47,170 nt of DNA from Eubacteriales bacterium. GTDB lineage: Bacteria > Bacillota_A > Clostridia > Christensenellales > Aristaeellaceae. Of this stretch, positions 1 through 7,316 are shown piece after piece (within the stretch, counting starts at the first letter, position 1; every line of letters begins with the position of its first letter). The stretch is taken from assembly GCA_030528845.1 (NCBI GenBank), contig JAUMYC010000002.1, positions 382 to 47,551 on the forward strand. Direction: 5' to 3'. Below the pieces are notes generated by a model. The model worked only from the letters and a program-made list of their open reading frames with translations. It had not been told where the DNA came from and ran no database searches. A program made the translations under genes and the position numbers.

Positions 1-46
1 TTGCGGGGGACCCTTTTCTTTTTCCAAAGAAAAGGGTCCCCCGCAA
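1..46. repeat. Perfect 21-bp inverted repeat hairpin
   Basis: Positions 1-21 are the exact reverse complement of 26-46, with a 4-base loop. The stem has a G-run and an AAAGAAAAGGG core. It lies just past the stop codon of the minus-strand arabinofuranosidase and could end that transcript, but the bases beyond the stem on that strand are outside the window, so a U-tract cannot be checked. A very similar hairpin lies at 5032-5071, so this is a dispersed element. Confidence 0.8.
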
Positions 47-55
47 AAAAGCTCG

Positions 56-1552
56 TTAGCTCAGGCGGAAGGTGGCGACGGAGCAGGGCGGCAGAGTGAA
101 GCGCAGCTCGCTGCCGTTCGCGTCATGTTCGCAGGTGAACGCGCTGAAATCGACCGGATGCACGGCGTCGGGCGCGTCGAAATCGTTCTTGGCGTGGATA
201 TCGCCGGTGAGGATGCGCGCGGAAACGCCGGCGGCCTGCATGCCGTCGAGGCGCAGCTCGATGGGGGCCTCGGTGTCGGCGGAGCAATTGGCCACGGTGA
301 GGGTCACGACGCCGTTTTCGTCGATGGACGCGCTCTGGCTGACCATGGGCGTGGAGAGCTTGCCCACGACCATGTCCGGGCACTCGACTTCGGAAGCGAC
401 GAGCTCGGCCCCCTGATGCTCCTTGTACATTTCAAAGACATGGAAGGTGGGGGTCATGACCATCTCGGCGCCCTCGGTGAGGATAACGGCCTGCAGCACG
501 TTGACGAGCTGGGCGATGTTGGCCATGTGCACGCGCTTGCAGTGCTTGTTGAACACGTTGAGCGAGAGCGCGGCCACGATGGCGTCGCGCATGGTGTCCT
601 GCATGTAGAGGAAGCCGGGGTTGGTGCCGGGCTCGACGTCATACCAGGTGCCCCATTCGTCCACGATCAGGCCGATGCGCTGCTCGGGGTCGTACAGGTC
701 CATGATCGCGCCGTGGTTGCGGCAGAGGGTGTCGATGAAGCCGGCGCGCACGACGGTGGTATCGTAGATCTCCTTGGAGAACTCGGTCGCGCTGCCCTTT
801 TCGTTCCAATTGTCGGAGATGGTGGTGTAATAGTGCAGGGAGAGGCCGTCCATATGGCGGGCCGCCTGCTGCATCATGACCTCGGTCCAGTGGTAGCCGG
901 GGTCCTTGGGGTTGGTGCCCGGGCCGCAGGCGATGCACGCGGGGCGCGTTCCGCCGTAGGAGCGCACGAAGGTGCGATAGCGGCGGTATTCGTCGGCATA
1001 GTGCTCGGCGGTCATGTTGCCGCCGCAGCCCCAGCTCTCGTTGCCCACGCCGAAATAGGGCACTTCCCAAGGCTCGGTCCGGCCGTTTTCCTTGCGCAGC
1101 TCGGTCATGGGGGAGAGGGACGGGCTGGTGAGATATTCCACCCATTCGCTCATTTCCTGCACCGTGCCGGAGCCGACGTTGCCGTTGATATAGGCCTTGC
1201 AGCCGACCTGACGGCACAGCTCCATGAACTCATGCGTGCCGAAGGAGTTGTCCTCCGTCACGCCGCCCCAGTTGGTGTTGACCATCTTCTTGCGGTTTTC
1301 CTGCGGGCCGATGCCGTCCTTCCAATGGTATTCGTCGGCAAAGCAGCCGCCGGGCCAGCGCAGCACGGAGAGCTTCATTTTTTTGAGCGCCTCGACCACA
1401 TCGGTGCGCATGCCGTTCACGTTCGGGATGGGGGAATCCTTACCCACGAACACGCCGTTATAGATGCAGCGGCCCAGATGCTCGGAGAAGTTTCCGTAGA
1501 TCTCCGGGCGGATATGTCCTTTGCGAATTTTGGGTGCGACGATCAGACGCAT
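56..1552 (-). CDS. GH51 alpha-L-arabinofuranosidase
   Basis: Retaining exo-glycosidase expected to remove terminal alpha-L-arabinofuranosyl groups from arabinan or arabinoxylan fragments. There is no signal peptide, so it should act in the cytoplasm on imported oligosaccharides. The 498 residues match the usual length of the family. The acid/base is E172 in GVGNESWG and the nucleophile is E299 in IVDEWGTW; the N-terminal [12 protein letters not shown] block is typical of GH51. The start at 1552 is preferred because an AAAGGGG site precedes it and because the upstream in-frame ATG at 1591 lies before the predicted transcription start of the promoter at 1593-1622. The next gene upstream on the same strand is efp, more than 300 bases away, so this looks monocistronic. 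Substrate within GH51 cannot be fixed from sequence. Confidence 0.93.
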   Translation of the reverse strand: MRLIVAPKIRKGHIRPEIYGNFSEHLGRCIYNGVFVGKDSPIPNVNGMRTDVVEALKKMKLSVLRWPGGCFADEYHWKDGIGPQENRKKMVNTNWGGVTEDNSFGTHEFMELCRQVGCKAYINGNVGSGTVQEMSEWVEYLTSPSLSPMTELRKENGRTEPWEVPYFGVGNESWGCGGNMTAEHYADEYRRYRTFVRSYGGTRPACIACGPGTNPKDPGYHWTEVMMQQAARHMDGLSLHYYTTISDNWNEKGSATEFSKEIYDTTVVRAGFIDTLCRNHGAIMDLYDPEQRIGLIVDEWGTWYDVEPGTNPGFLYMQDTMRDAIVAALSLNVFNKHCKRVHMANIAQLVNVLQAVILTEGAEMVMTPTFHVFEMYKEHQGAELVASEVECPDMVVGKLSTPMVSQSASIDENGVVTLTVANCSADTEAPIELRLDGMQAAGVSARILTGDIHAKNDFDAPDAVHPVDFSAFTCEHDANGSELRFTLPPCSVATFRLS

Positions 1553-1592
1553 AGAATTGTACCCCTTTCTTTTTCTGCATGGGTATGGCAAC

Positions 1593-1622
1593 AGTATACA
1601 TTTGATGCGCGGGCGTTGTCAA
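1593..1622 (-). promoter_or_regulatory. Sigma-A type promoter of the GH51 gene
   Basis: On the minus strand a perfect -35 TTGACA (1617-1622) is followed after 18 bases by TATACT (1593-1598). The predicted transcript starts near 1586, giving a leader of about 35 bases before the start at 1552. Confidence 0.7.
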
Positions 1623-1699
1623 TCGGAACGATGCGTTGCGCCGTGCATTTTCGGCGGGGGCGGTATGAGTATGTTGTAGGAGGGAAAGCAGCGTAAAAA

Positions 1700-1731
1700 G
1701 AGAGCCTTGGCCCGTGGCCAAGACTCTCTTG
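1700..1731 (-). terminator. Probable intrinsic terminator downstream of efp
   Basis: A 14-bp stem with one mismatch (AGAGAGCCTTGGCC and its near complement) and a 3-base loop. On the minus strand it is followed by a run of T, fitting termination of the pepP-efp transcript after it crosses the palindrome cluster at 1751-1851. Confidence 0.6.
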
Positions 1732-1750
1732 TGTTGCCTGTTGGGGGATT

Positions 1751-1851
1751 CTTAAGGGCGGGAGCCCTTAAGCGGGGTGCAGGGGCGGAGCCCCTGCCGG
1801 GGAGTCCAGAGGGCAGAGCCCTTTGGCAGGGGTGCAGGGGGCGGAGCCCCC
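1751..1851. repeat. Cluster of four short GC palindromes
   Basis: Four small hairpins in a row: 1751-1772 (CTTAAGGGC arms), 1781-1795, 1810-1822 and 1837-1851. The last three share the plan GGGC-GGA or AGA-GCCC. The phrase GGGGTGCAGGGG occurs twice. The stretch 1553-1865 holds no gene; besides this cluster it has the GH51 promoter and the terminator at 1700-1731. It looks like an array of mobile or slippage-derived intergenic palindromes at the 3' end of efp. Confidence 0.7.
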
Positions 1852-1865
1852 GCCTTCCGTCCCCT

Positions 1866-2435
1866 TTAGACGCGGGACATGTACTCGCCGGTGCGGGTAT
1901 CGATGCGCAGCACGTCGCCGATCTCAACGAACAGCGGGACCTGCACGACGAAGCCGGTCTCGACGGTGGCGGGCTTGGTGGTGCCGGAGGTGGTGTCGCC
2001 CTTGAAGCCGGGCTCGGTGTGGGTGCATTCGAGCTCGACGAAGTTCGGGGCTTCGACGGAGAAGGGGGAGCCCTTGAAGAAGCGCATGGTCACGTTGGTG
2101 TTTTCCTTGACGAACACGATGGTATCTTCGACGGCTTCGGCCTGCAGCGGGATCTGCTCGTAGGTCTCGACGTCCATGAAGTAGTACAGCTCGCCATCGT
2201 TGTAGAGATACTGGAATTCGCGGGTCTCAATGATGGCGCGGTTGAACTTATCGGAAGGGTTGAAGGTGCGCTCCTGAACGGCGCCGGTCATGATGTTCTT
2301 GAGGGTGGTGCGAACGAAGGCAGCGCCCTTGCCCGGCTTGACGTGCTGGAAGTCCACGATGGTCCAGACACCGGTCATCTCCGGGATCTCAACGGTGAGG
2401 CCCTTTTTAATATCACCTGCAAGTACGACAGACAT
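1866..2435 (-). CDS. efp: Translation elongation factor P
   Basis: EF-P enters the ribosomal E site and relieves stalling at polyproline stretches. The 189 residues cover all three beta-barrel domains. The loop that carries the modified lysine reads KPGKG with K36 at the tip, the position modified in other EF-P proteins. The C-terminal signature [10 protein letters not shown] is intact, as is the domain II/III segment [17 protein letters not shown]. The start has an AAGGAGG site 8 bases upstream. It lies 45 bases downstream of an aminopeptidase P gene, the same order as yqhT-efp in Bacillus, so the two are likely co-transcribed. Enzymes for lysine modification are not seen in this window. Confidence 0.98.
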   Translation of the reverse strand: MSVVLAGDIKKGLTVEIPEMTGVWTIVDFQHVKPGKGAAFVRTTLKNIMTGAVQERTFNPSDKFNRAIIETREFQYLYNDGELYYFMDVETYEQIPLQAEAVEDTIVFVKENTNVTMRFFKGSPFSVEAPNFVELECTHTEPGFKGDTTSGTTKPATVETGFVVQVPLFVEIGDVLRIDTRTGEYMSRV

Positions 2436-2480
2436 GGTAAATTTCCTCCTTAAAATTGGTTATCTGATAAAAATTGTGCC

Positions 2481-3551
2481 TTAGATCAGGATCAGTTCCT
2501 TCGGCGCGGTGATGGGGTTGATGAAGCCGTCCTGCGTGAGCAGCGCCATATCCTCGATGCGGACGCCGCCCAGACCGGGGATGTACACGCCCGGTTCGAT
2601 CGTGACCACATGGCCGGGCACGAGCTTTCGCTCGTCGCGCATGTTCAGGCCGGGGTCTTCGTGGACCACCAGACCCACGCCATGGCCCAGACTGTGGCCA
2701 AACGCGCCGGGATAGCGCGCGTCGAGGTATTCCCTCGCGGCCGCATCGACCGTTTTGCACACGACGCCGGGCTTGATCATGTCCAGCGCGATCAGCTGCG
2801 CTTCAAGAACGGCGTTGTAGATGGCCTTGAGCTCGTCGGAGACCTTGCCAAAACCGATCGTGCGGGTCATATCGCAGCAATAGCCGTTGATCCTCGCGCC
2901 GAAATCCAGCGTGAGCAGATCGCCCTCTTCGATGGCGCGCATGCCGGCCACCGCATGGGGCAGAGAGCCGTTGGGGCCGGAGGCCGCGATGGTGCCAAAG
3001 CCAAGGCCCTGGCTGCCGCGGCGGAGCATGCAGTATTCCAGCTCGGCCTTGACCTGCATCTCGGTCATGCCGGGCTTGACCCAGCCGAGCAGATCGTCAA
3101 ACGCGGCGCAGGCGATCTCCGCCGCTTTGCAGATGGAATCGAGCTCGGACTCGTCCTTGACGACGCGCAGCTGCTTTTCGGGAATGTTCTCCAGGGAGAC
3201 GAATTCCACCGTCGGCATCTCCGCCTTCCAGGCTTCGAATTCCTGCACGGTCATCTTGTAGGGCTCGAAGGCGATCTTGGCGACGCCCTCCGCCTCGAGA
3301 ATGCCGCGCACGGCTTCTTCGGGACGCACGCCGTTGCGCGTCTGCACGCATTCGCAGCCCGGGGCCTGTATGGAGACCTGCTCCACATAGCGGAAGTCCG
3401 TCAGAACGACGAGCCTGCCAGGCATAATGAGCAGACAGCCCTCGCCGGTGTAACCGGTGAAGTAGCGCATGTTATCCGGCTTGGTGATCAGCGCGGCGCC
3501 GACGCCCTGTGCGTTCAGGATGTCCATCAGCCGCTTTGCTCTATCCTGCAT
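2481..3551 (-). CDS. Xaa-Pro aminopeptidase family protein (M24, YqhT-like)
   Basis: Metallopeptidase of the pita-bread fold that would remove an N-terminal residue preceding proline; cytoplasmic. The 356-residue product has a creatinase-type N-terminal domain (about 1-125) and an M24 catalytic domain (about 130-350). All five dimetal ligands are visible: D216, D227, H290, E319 and E333, in the motifs TLDFGAR, CCDMTR, SLGHGVGL, TIEPGVY and RIEDM. I chose the third in-frame ATG at 3551 because it has an AGAGGTGG site 9 bases upstream; the ATG at 3584 has no usable site. The gene precedes efp by 45 bases, a pairing conserved in Firmicutes. Exact substrate preference is unknown. Confidence 0.92.
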   Translation of the reverse strand: MQDRAKRLMDILNAQGVGAALITKPDNMRYFTGYTGEGCLLIMPGRLVVLTDFRYVEQVSIQAPGCECVQTRNGVRPEEAVRGILEAEGVAKIAFEPYKMTVQEFEAWKAEMPTVEFVSLENIPEKQLRVVKDESELDSICKAAEIACAAFDDLLGWVKPGMTEMQVKAELEYCMLRRGSQGLGFGTIAASGPNGSLPHAVAGMRAIEEGDLLTLDFGARINGYCCDMTRTIGFGKVSDELKAIYNAVLEAQLIALDMIKPGVVCKTVDAAAREYLDARYPGAFGHSLGHGVGLVVHEDPGLNMRDERKLVPGHVVTIEPGVYIPGLGGVRIEDMALLTQDGFINPITAPKELILI

Positions 3552-3772
3552 TTTTTTCTGCCACCTCTGCTTTCTCATAGGCATCCTATTCTATTATTCT
3601 ATCATACCCGCGCCGCATTGACCAGAGAAACCAGGCGTTTATAACGATTTTTTTTCAAGTTCGGGCGGTTTTTCCGGCTTTTGCACGCCCCTGCTTGCCC
3701 GAAACGGCGTTTTGTGCTATCCTGTTGGGAACGAAAAAGGGAGGGAAAGCCTCCCTGCGGGCGGGGGATAGA

Positions 3773-4918
3773 ATGCGGCTGAAGGAATTGCGGCTCAAGG
3801 GCTTTCGCCTCTACGACGAGGCGGTGTTTCGGCCCTGCGAGGGCATCACGGTGCTCTGCGGCAACAACGCGCAGGGCAAAACGGCCGTTTTGGAGGCGGT
3901 GCAGCTGTGCTGCACGGGCCGCAGCCACCGTACCGTCCGCGATGCGGAGCTGGTCAACACGCAGCGCGAGGCGGCGCTGATCGAGGCCGAGGCCGAGCGC
4001 CCGGATGGCGCGCATCAGGTGCGCATGGTGTTTTCGAAGGAGGAGCGCAGGCGCATCGCCATCAACGGCAAGGCCGCTGCGCGCTCGGGCGAGCTGATGG
4101 GCCATATGCTGGGCGTGCTCTTTTCGCCGGAGGACCTGCGCATGGTCAAGGACGGCCCGGCGGAGCGGCGGCGCTTTGTGGATATGGAGCTTTCGCAGCT
4201 GCGCCCGTCCTATTATTACGCGCTGCAGCGCTATAACCGCGCGCTGACGCAGCGGGGCAACGTGCTGCGCGAGAGCTTTGGGCAGGACGTGCGCCCCATG
4301 CTCGACCTTTGGGACGAGCAGCTGGCCGAGGTCGGCGCGCAGATCATGCTCGCGCGCGAGAGCTTTTTGCAGACGCTGGCGCGGCATGCCTGCGAGGCCT
4401 ATCGGGAGGTCTCCGACGGCGCGGAGGAGCTGAGCGTGCGCTACAAGCGCTCCGTGGCCGCGGAGGGCGGCGAGGAACAGGTGCGCGGGGCGCTTTGGCA
4501 GGCGCTTTTGCAGGCGCGCGAGGCGGACATGCGCCGCGGCGTTACCTCCAAAGGCCCGCACAGGGACGACGTGGAGCTGCAGCTTGGCGCGATGGATGTG
4601 CGCGCGTTCGGCTCGCAGGGGCAGCAGCGCACCGCTGCGCTGGCGATGAAGCTGGCCGAGCTGCGCGTGATGCACGAGATCTCCGGTGAATGGCCGGTGC
4701 TGATGCTGGACGATGTGATGAGCGAGCTCGACCCGAACCGGCGCAGGAAGCTGCTGGAGCATCTGCCCGGCGTGCAGACGATCGTTACCTGCACCGATGC
4801 GGAAGACCTCGCCGGCGCGAAGATCGGGCTGATGGTACGCGTGCAGGCCGGCACGCTCCATGGCGGCGCGCAGATCGAGCGCACGCCCGAGGAGGAGATC
4901 CCGGATTTTCTGCGATAA
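3773..4918 (+). CDS. recF: DNA replication and repair protein RecF
   Basis: SMC-like ATPase that, with RecO and RecR, loads RecA at gaps. The 381 residues include Walker A GNNAQGKT (30-37), the ABC-type signature SQGQQRT (281-287) and Walker B VLMLDDVMSELD with D313. The start at 3773 follows a GGGGGATAGA site and begins directly with the conserved MRLKELRLKGFRLY strand; longer in-frame starts add unconserved residues. In many bacteria recF lies between dnaN and gyrB near the origin. Here it is a lone gene between a divergent peptidase gene and a sigma factor gene, so it has moved out of the origin cluster in this lineage or strain. Confidence 0.95.
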   Translation: MRLKELRLKGFRLYDEAVFRPCEGITVLCGNNAQGKTAVLEAVQLCCTGRSHRTVRDAELVNTQREAALIEAEAERPDGAHQVRMVFSKEERRRIAINGKAAARSGELMGHMLGVLFSPEDLRMVKDGPAERRRFVDMELSQLRPSYYYALQRYNRALTQRGNVLRESFGQDVRPMLDLWDEQLAEVGAQIMLARESFLQTLARHACEAYREVSDGAEELSVRYKRSVAAEGGEEQVRGALWQALLQAREADMRRGVTSKGPHRDDVELQLGAMDVRAFGSQGQQRTAALAMKLAELRVMHEISGEWPVLMLDDVMSELDPNRRRKLLEHLPGVQTIVTCTDAEDLAGAKIGLMVRVQAGTLHGGAQIERTPEEEIPDFLR

Positions 4919-5031
4919 GACGGTCGGCCATTAAAAAATCTTTTAAGGCGGTTTCTTCGGGATTTGTCGGAGAGAGAGCCGCGTGTCCATAGCAAATGCA
5001 ATCCCGGCCAAAGCGGTTTCTTTGGAGGGGC

Positions 5032-5078
5032 GCGGGGAGGCTTTTCTTTTTCAAAAGAAAAGTCTCCCCGCAATTTTT
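5032..5078 (+). terminator. 19-bp hairpin with T-tract, intrinsic terminator after recF
   Basis: Arms 5032-5050 and 5053-5071 pair over 19 bases (one G-U pair), with a 2-base loop and AATTTTT directly after. It fits an intrinsic terminator for recF. The AAAAGAAAAG core and flanking G/C runs are shared with the hairpin at 1-46. Confidence 0.75.
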
Positions 5079-5091
5079 CTCTCCGTCTCCC

Positions 5092-5116
5092 GAACCTTTG
5101 GCGCGCGGGCGGCGTC
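5092..5116 (+). promoter_or_regulatory. Candidate ECF-type promoter of the downstream sigma gene
   Basis: GAACC at 5092-5096 and CGTC at 5113-5116 match the general -35 GAAC and -10 CGTC elements used by many ECF sigma factors, with 17 bases between GAAC and CGTC. The sigma gene starts 46 bases further on. This arrangement would give autoregulation. The match is by eye only. Confidence 0.45.
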
Positions 5117-5125
5117 CTTTTTTGG

Positions 5126-5137
5126 TGAACCGGTTCA
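5126..5137. promoter_or_regulatory. 12-bp perfect palindrome at the predicted start of transcription
   Basis: TGAACCGGTTCA reads the same on both strands and sits about 10 bases past the candidate ECF -10 element, between promoter and ribosome site. It could be an operator or a second copy of a GAAC-type element. Confidence 0.4.
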
Positions 5138-5161
5138 AACAGAGAGAAAAGGAGGCGGAGC

Positions 5162-6448
5162 ATGGACGAATTTTCGCGGCTGCTGGAGCAATACCGCAGG
5201 CCGATCGAGCGCTATGTGCGCTTCAGGCTCGCCTCGCCCCATGACGCGGACGACCTGCTGCAGGAGATCTATCTGACCGCCTACCGCCGCTTTGGCGATC
5301 TGCGCGACAGGCAGGCCTTTTTGGCATGGCTCATGGCCATCGCGCGCAGCAAATGTGCGGATCATTTCCGCGCAAAGGCCCGCCAGATGGAGATCCCGCT
5401 GGAGTGCACGCAGGAGCTCCTGCCCGCGCGCAGCCTGCGCGGCCGCACCCAGCGCGCCGCCGTGCGCGAGACACTCTCCGGCCTTGCGGACGGGGAAAAG
5501 CGGATCCTCTATCTGTATTATTTTCAGAACATGCCGCAGGCGGACATCGCGCAGCGGCTTGGCGTGCCGCTGGGCACGGTCAAGAGCCGCCTGCACGCCG
5601 CGCGGGCCAGCTTCCGCACGGCTTATCCCTATCCGCCGCGCGAGACGAAAGGAGCAAGCACAATGACAAAGCTTCCGGAACAAATGCCTGTTTACAGCAT
5701 CACGCCCTCCGAGCTGCCGCCCTTTGCGGCGCGCTGCGAGGAAATGCCCGGCTGGATGATCGTGCCGAGGCTCGGCGAAAAGCTCAGCTGGGGCCTGTAT
5801 GAGCAGCCCGGCGGGCGGCGCACGGAATATTGCGAGATCGAGGTCGTCGGCCGGGCGGAGGTGCACGGCATCGAGGGCGTGGAGATCCGGGCGGTGCAGT
5901 ATAACGCCGAGGATTACTATCGCACGGGCGCGATCGACCGCAGCGAGCGCCGATTTATCGCGCAGCTGACCGATACGCACTGCCGCGTGCTGGCCGAAAG
6001 CCATATGGAGGACGGCGTACGCAAGAACTATACCTTCCTGGACGGTGAGAGCTTTCTGGAAAACTGGGGCTACGGCGAGGACAACTGCGGGGCCGAGGTG
6101 CTGCTGCGCAGGACGGGCGCCCTGACGAAGGAGGGCGGCGTGATCTCGAGCGCGGGCGGCGGCACGCTGGACGTCGTCGGGCGGTACACGGTGCGCATGG
6201 GCGGAAGGGAATACGATACCGTCTGCCTGACGGACGTGTGTACCTTCAACGACGCGGTGCTCTCCGAGGCATATGTGGACGCGCAGGGGCGCACGGTGCT
6301 CTGGCGGCGCTTTAACCGCGACGACTGGGCGCTGAAGCACTTTGGGCCGCAGACGTGGTCGCAGAGGCTGCCGCAGAACGAGCGGCTGATCGTGGACGGA
6401 CAGACCTTTGTGCATTGGTACGACTGCATCTGCGATCACGTCCTGTGA
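5162..6448 (+). CDS. ECF sigma factor fused to an unknown 261-residue C-terminal domain
   Basis: Residues 1-160 form a complete ECF sigma factor: region 2 (about 5-75, with DADDLLQEIYLTAYRRF) and region 4 (about 100-152, helix-turn-helix ADIAQRLGVPLGTVKSRL). Residues 168-428 form a soluble domain that I do not recognise; it has no membrane segment and is rich in charged beta-type sequence. The junction is remarkable: codon 168 is an in-frame ATG at 5663 with an AAAGGAG site 8 bases upstream, exactly where the sigma factor ends. The C-terminal part may therefore also be made alone. The main start has an AAAAGGAGG site. A candidate ECF promoter lies just upstream, and a bidirectional terminator follows at 6478. 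ECF proteins with C-terminal extensions are known to use them for control of activity; the role here is inference. Confidence 0.88.
   Translation: MDEFSRLLEQYRRPIERYVRFRLASPHDADDLLQEIYLTAYRRFGDLRDRQAFLAWLMAIARSKCADHFRAKARQMEIPLECTQELLPARSLRGRTQRAAVRETLSGLADGEKRILYLYYFQNMPQADIAQRLGVPLGTVKSRLHAARASFRTAYPYPPRETKGASTMTKLPEQMPVYSITPSELPPFAARCEEMPGWMIVPRLGEKLSWGLYEQPGGRRTEYCEIEVVGRAEVHGIEGVEIRAVQYNAEDYYRTGAIDRSERRFIAQLTDTHCRVLAESHMEDGVRKNYTFLDGESFLENWGYGEDNCGAEVLLRRTGALTKEGGVISSAGGGTLDVVGRYTVRMGGREYDTVCLTDVCTFNDAVLSEAYVDAQGRTVLWRRFNRDDWALKHFGPQTWSQRLPQNERLIVDGQTFVHWYDCICDHVL
5651..5665 (+). promoter_or_regulatory. Strong internal ribosome binding site and ATG inside the sigma fusion gene
   Basis: AAAGGAG followed 8 bases later by ATG at 5663, in frame with the surrounding gene. 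The sequence before it (CGAGACG) has no stop. It separates the sigma factor half from the unknown half and would allow a 261-residue short form. Confidence 0.55.
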
Positions 6449-6477
6449 CCGGCCGGATCAAACAGATGAATAACAAA

Positions 6478-6524
6478 AACGCCCGCCGCAGAGGAGAGAG
6501 CCTCTGCGGCGGGCGTTGTGTTTT
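6478..6524. terminator. Bidirectional intrinsic terminator
   Basis: A 17-bp perfect stem (6478-6494 with 6501-6517) and 6-base loop, with GTGTTTT on the plus side and TTTGTT on the minus side. It separates the converging sigma factor gene and ABC permease gene. Confidence 0.85.
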
Positions 6525-6572
6525 GAGTGTTTGTATTCAGCGCCGGCGAATGAGCCCCGCGCTCTTTTGCGC

Positions 6573-7316
6573 TTATCGCTGTCGGATGAGCAGGAAGAGC
6601 AGCTTTTCGAGCGCTACGCTCAAGAGCATGATCGTGATCGTCCATGCGAAGAGATCCGGCGTGTCCAGAAAGATCTTGGCGCGGTAGAGCGCCTCGCCGA
6701 TGGAGCCCTCCGGGATGCCGATGACCTCGGCCGCCACGCCTGCCTTCCAGCACATGCCGAAGGAGGAGGACACGGCACTGAGGAAGAAGGGATGCGCCGC
6801 GGGGGCGTAGATGGCGCGCAGCTGGCCGGAGAAGGGGATGCGGAAGACCTTCGCCATCTCCAGGAGCTTCCGGTCCGCGTTTTCAAGCCCGCGCAGGGTG
6901 TTCACATAAAACACGGGCAGGCCCATGAGGAAGGAAGTGAAGATGGAGAGGTTCGCCGCGCGGATCCAGATGAGGGCGAGGATGATGAAGGAGGCCACGG
7001 GGGTGGCCTTCGCCGTGGAGATGATCGGATCGCACAGCGCGCGCACGAGGGGCACGAATTTGGACAGCGCGCCCAGCAAAACGCCCGCGACCAGAGCGAG
7101 CACGAAGCCCAGCAGGATGCGCGTGAGCGAGAAGAAGACGGAGGAATAAAACTGGCTCGTACGCATGAGGGAGAGCAAAGTGGAAAAAGCCCGGGCAGGA
7201 GTGACCAGAAGGAACTCCTGCCCGAGCTGCACTGCGCCGATATGCCACACCAGCAGCCAGAAGGCGACGGCCAGCAGCCGCTGGAGGGTTTTACGGAGCG
7301 CGGGCTTATTGCGCAT
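6573..7316 (-). CDS. ABC transporter permease, SsuC/TauC/ThiX type
   Basis: Inner membrane component of a small-molecule importer. The 247 residues carry about six hydrophobic segments, and the cytoplasmic loop contacting the ATPase is visible around LEMAKVFRIPFSGQLRAIYAPA, the EAA-like region typical of nitrate/sulfonate/taurine class permeases. The gene start overlaps the end of the substrate-binding protein gene by 11 bases with no clear ribosome site, so translation is probably coupled. A terminator follows at 6478-6524. No ATPase gene is present in this operon or elsewhere in the window, so the subunit must be encoded elsewhere. Substrate not determined. Confidence 0.85.
   Translation of the reverse strand: MRNKPALRKTLQRLLAVAFWLLVWHIGAVQLGQEFLLVTPARAFSTLLSLMRTSQFYSSVFFSLTRILLGFVLALVAGVLLGALSKFVPLVRALCDPIISTAKATPVASFIILALIWIRAANLSIFTSFLMGLPVFYVNTLRGLENADRKLLEMAKVFRIPFSGQLRAIYAPAAHPFFLSAVSSSFGMCWKAGVAAEVIGIPEGSIGEALYRAKIFLDTPDLFAWTITIMLLSVALEKLLFLLIRQR

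Noticed and set aside
125..1696. Long plus-strand open frame opposite the GH51 gene
   Set aside because: It is the antisense shadow of a gene with clear catalytic motifs; in high-GC DNA the reverse frame is often open. The product is Gly/Val/His-rich with no family signature.
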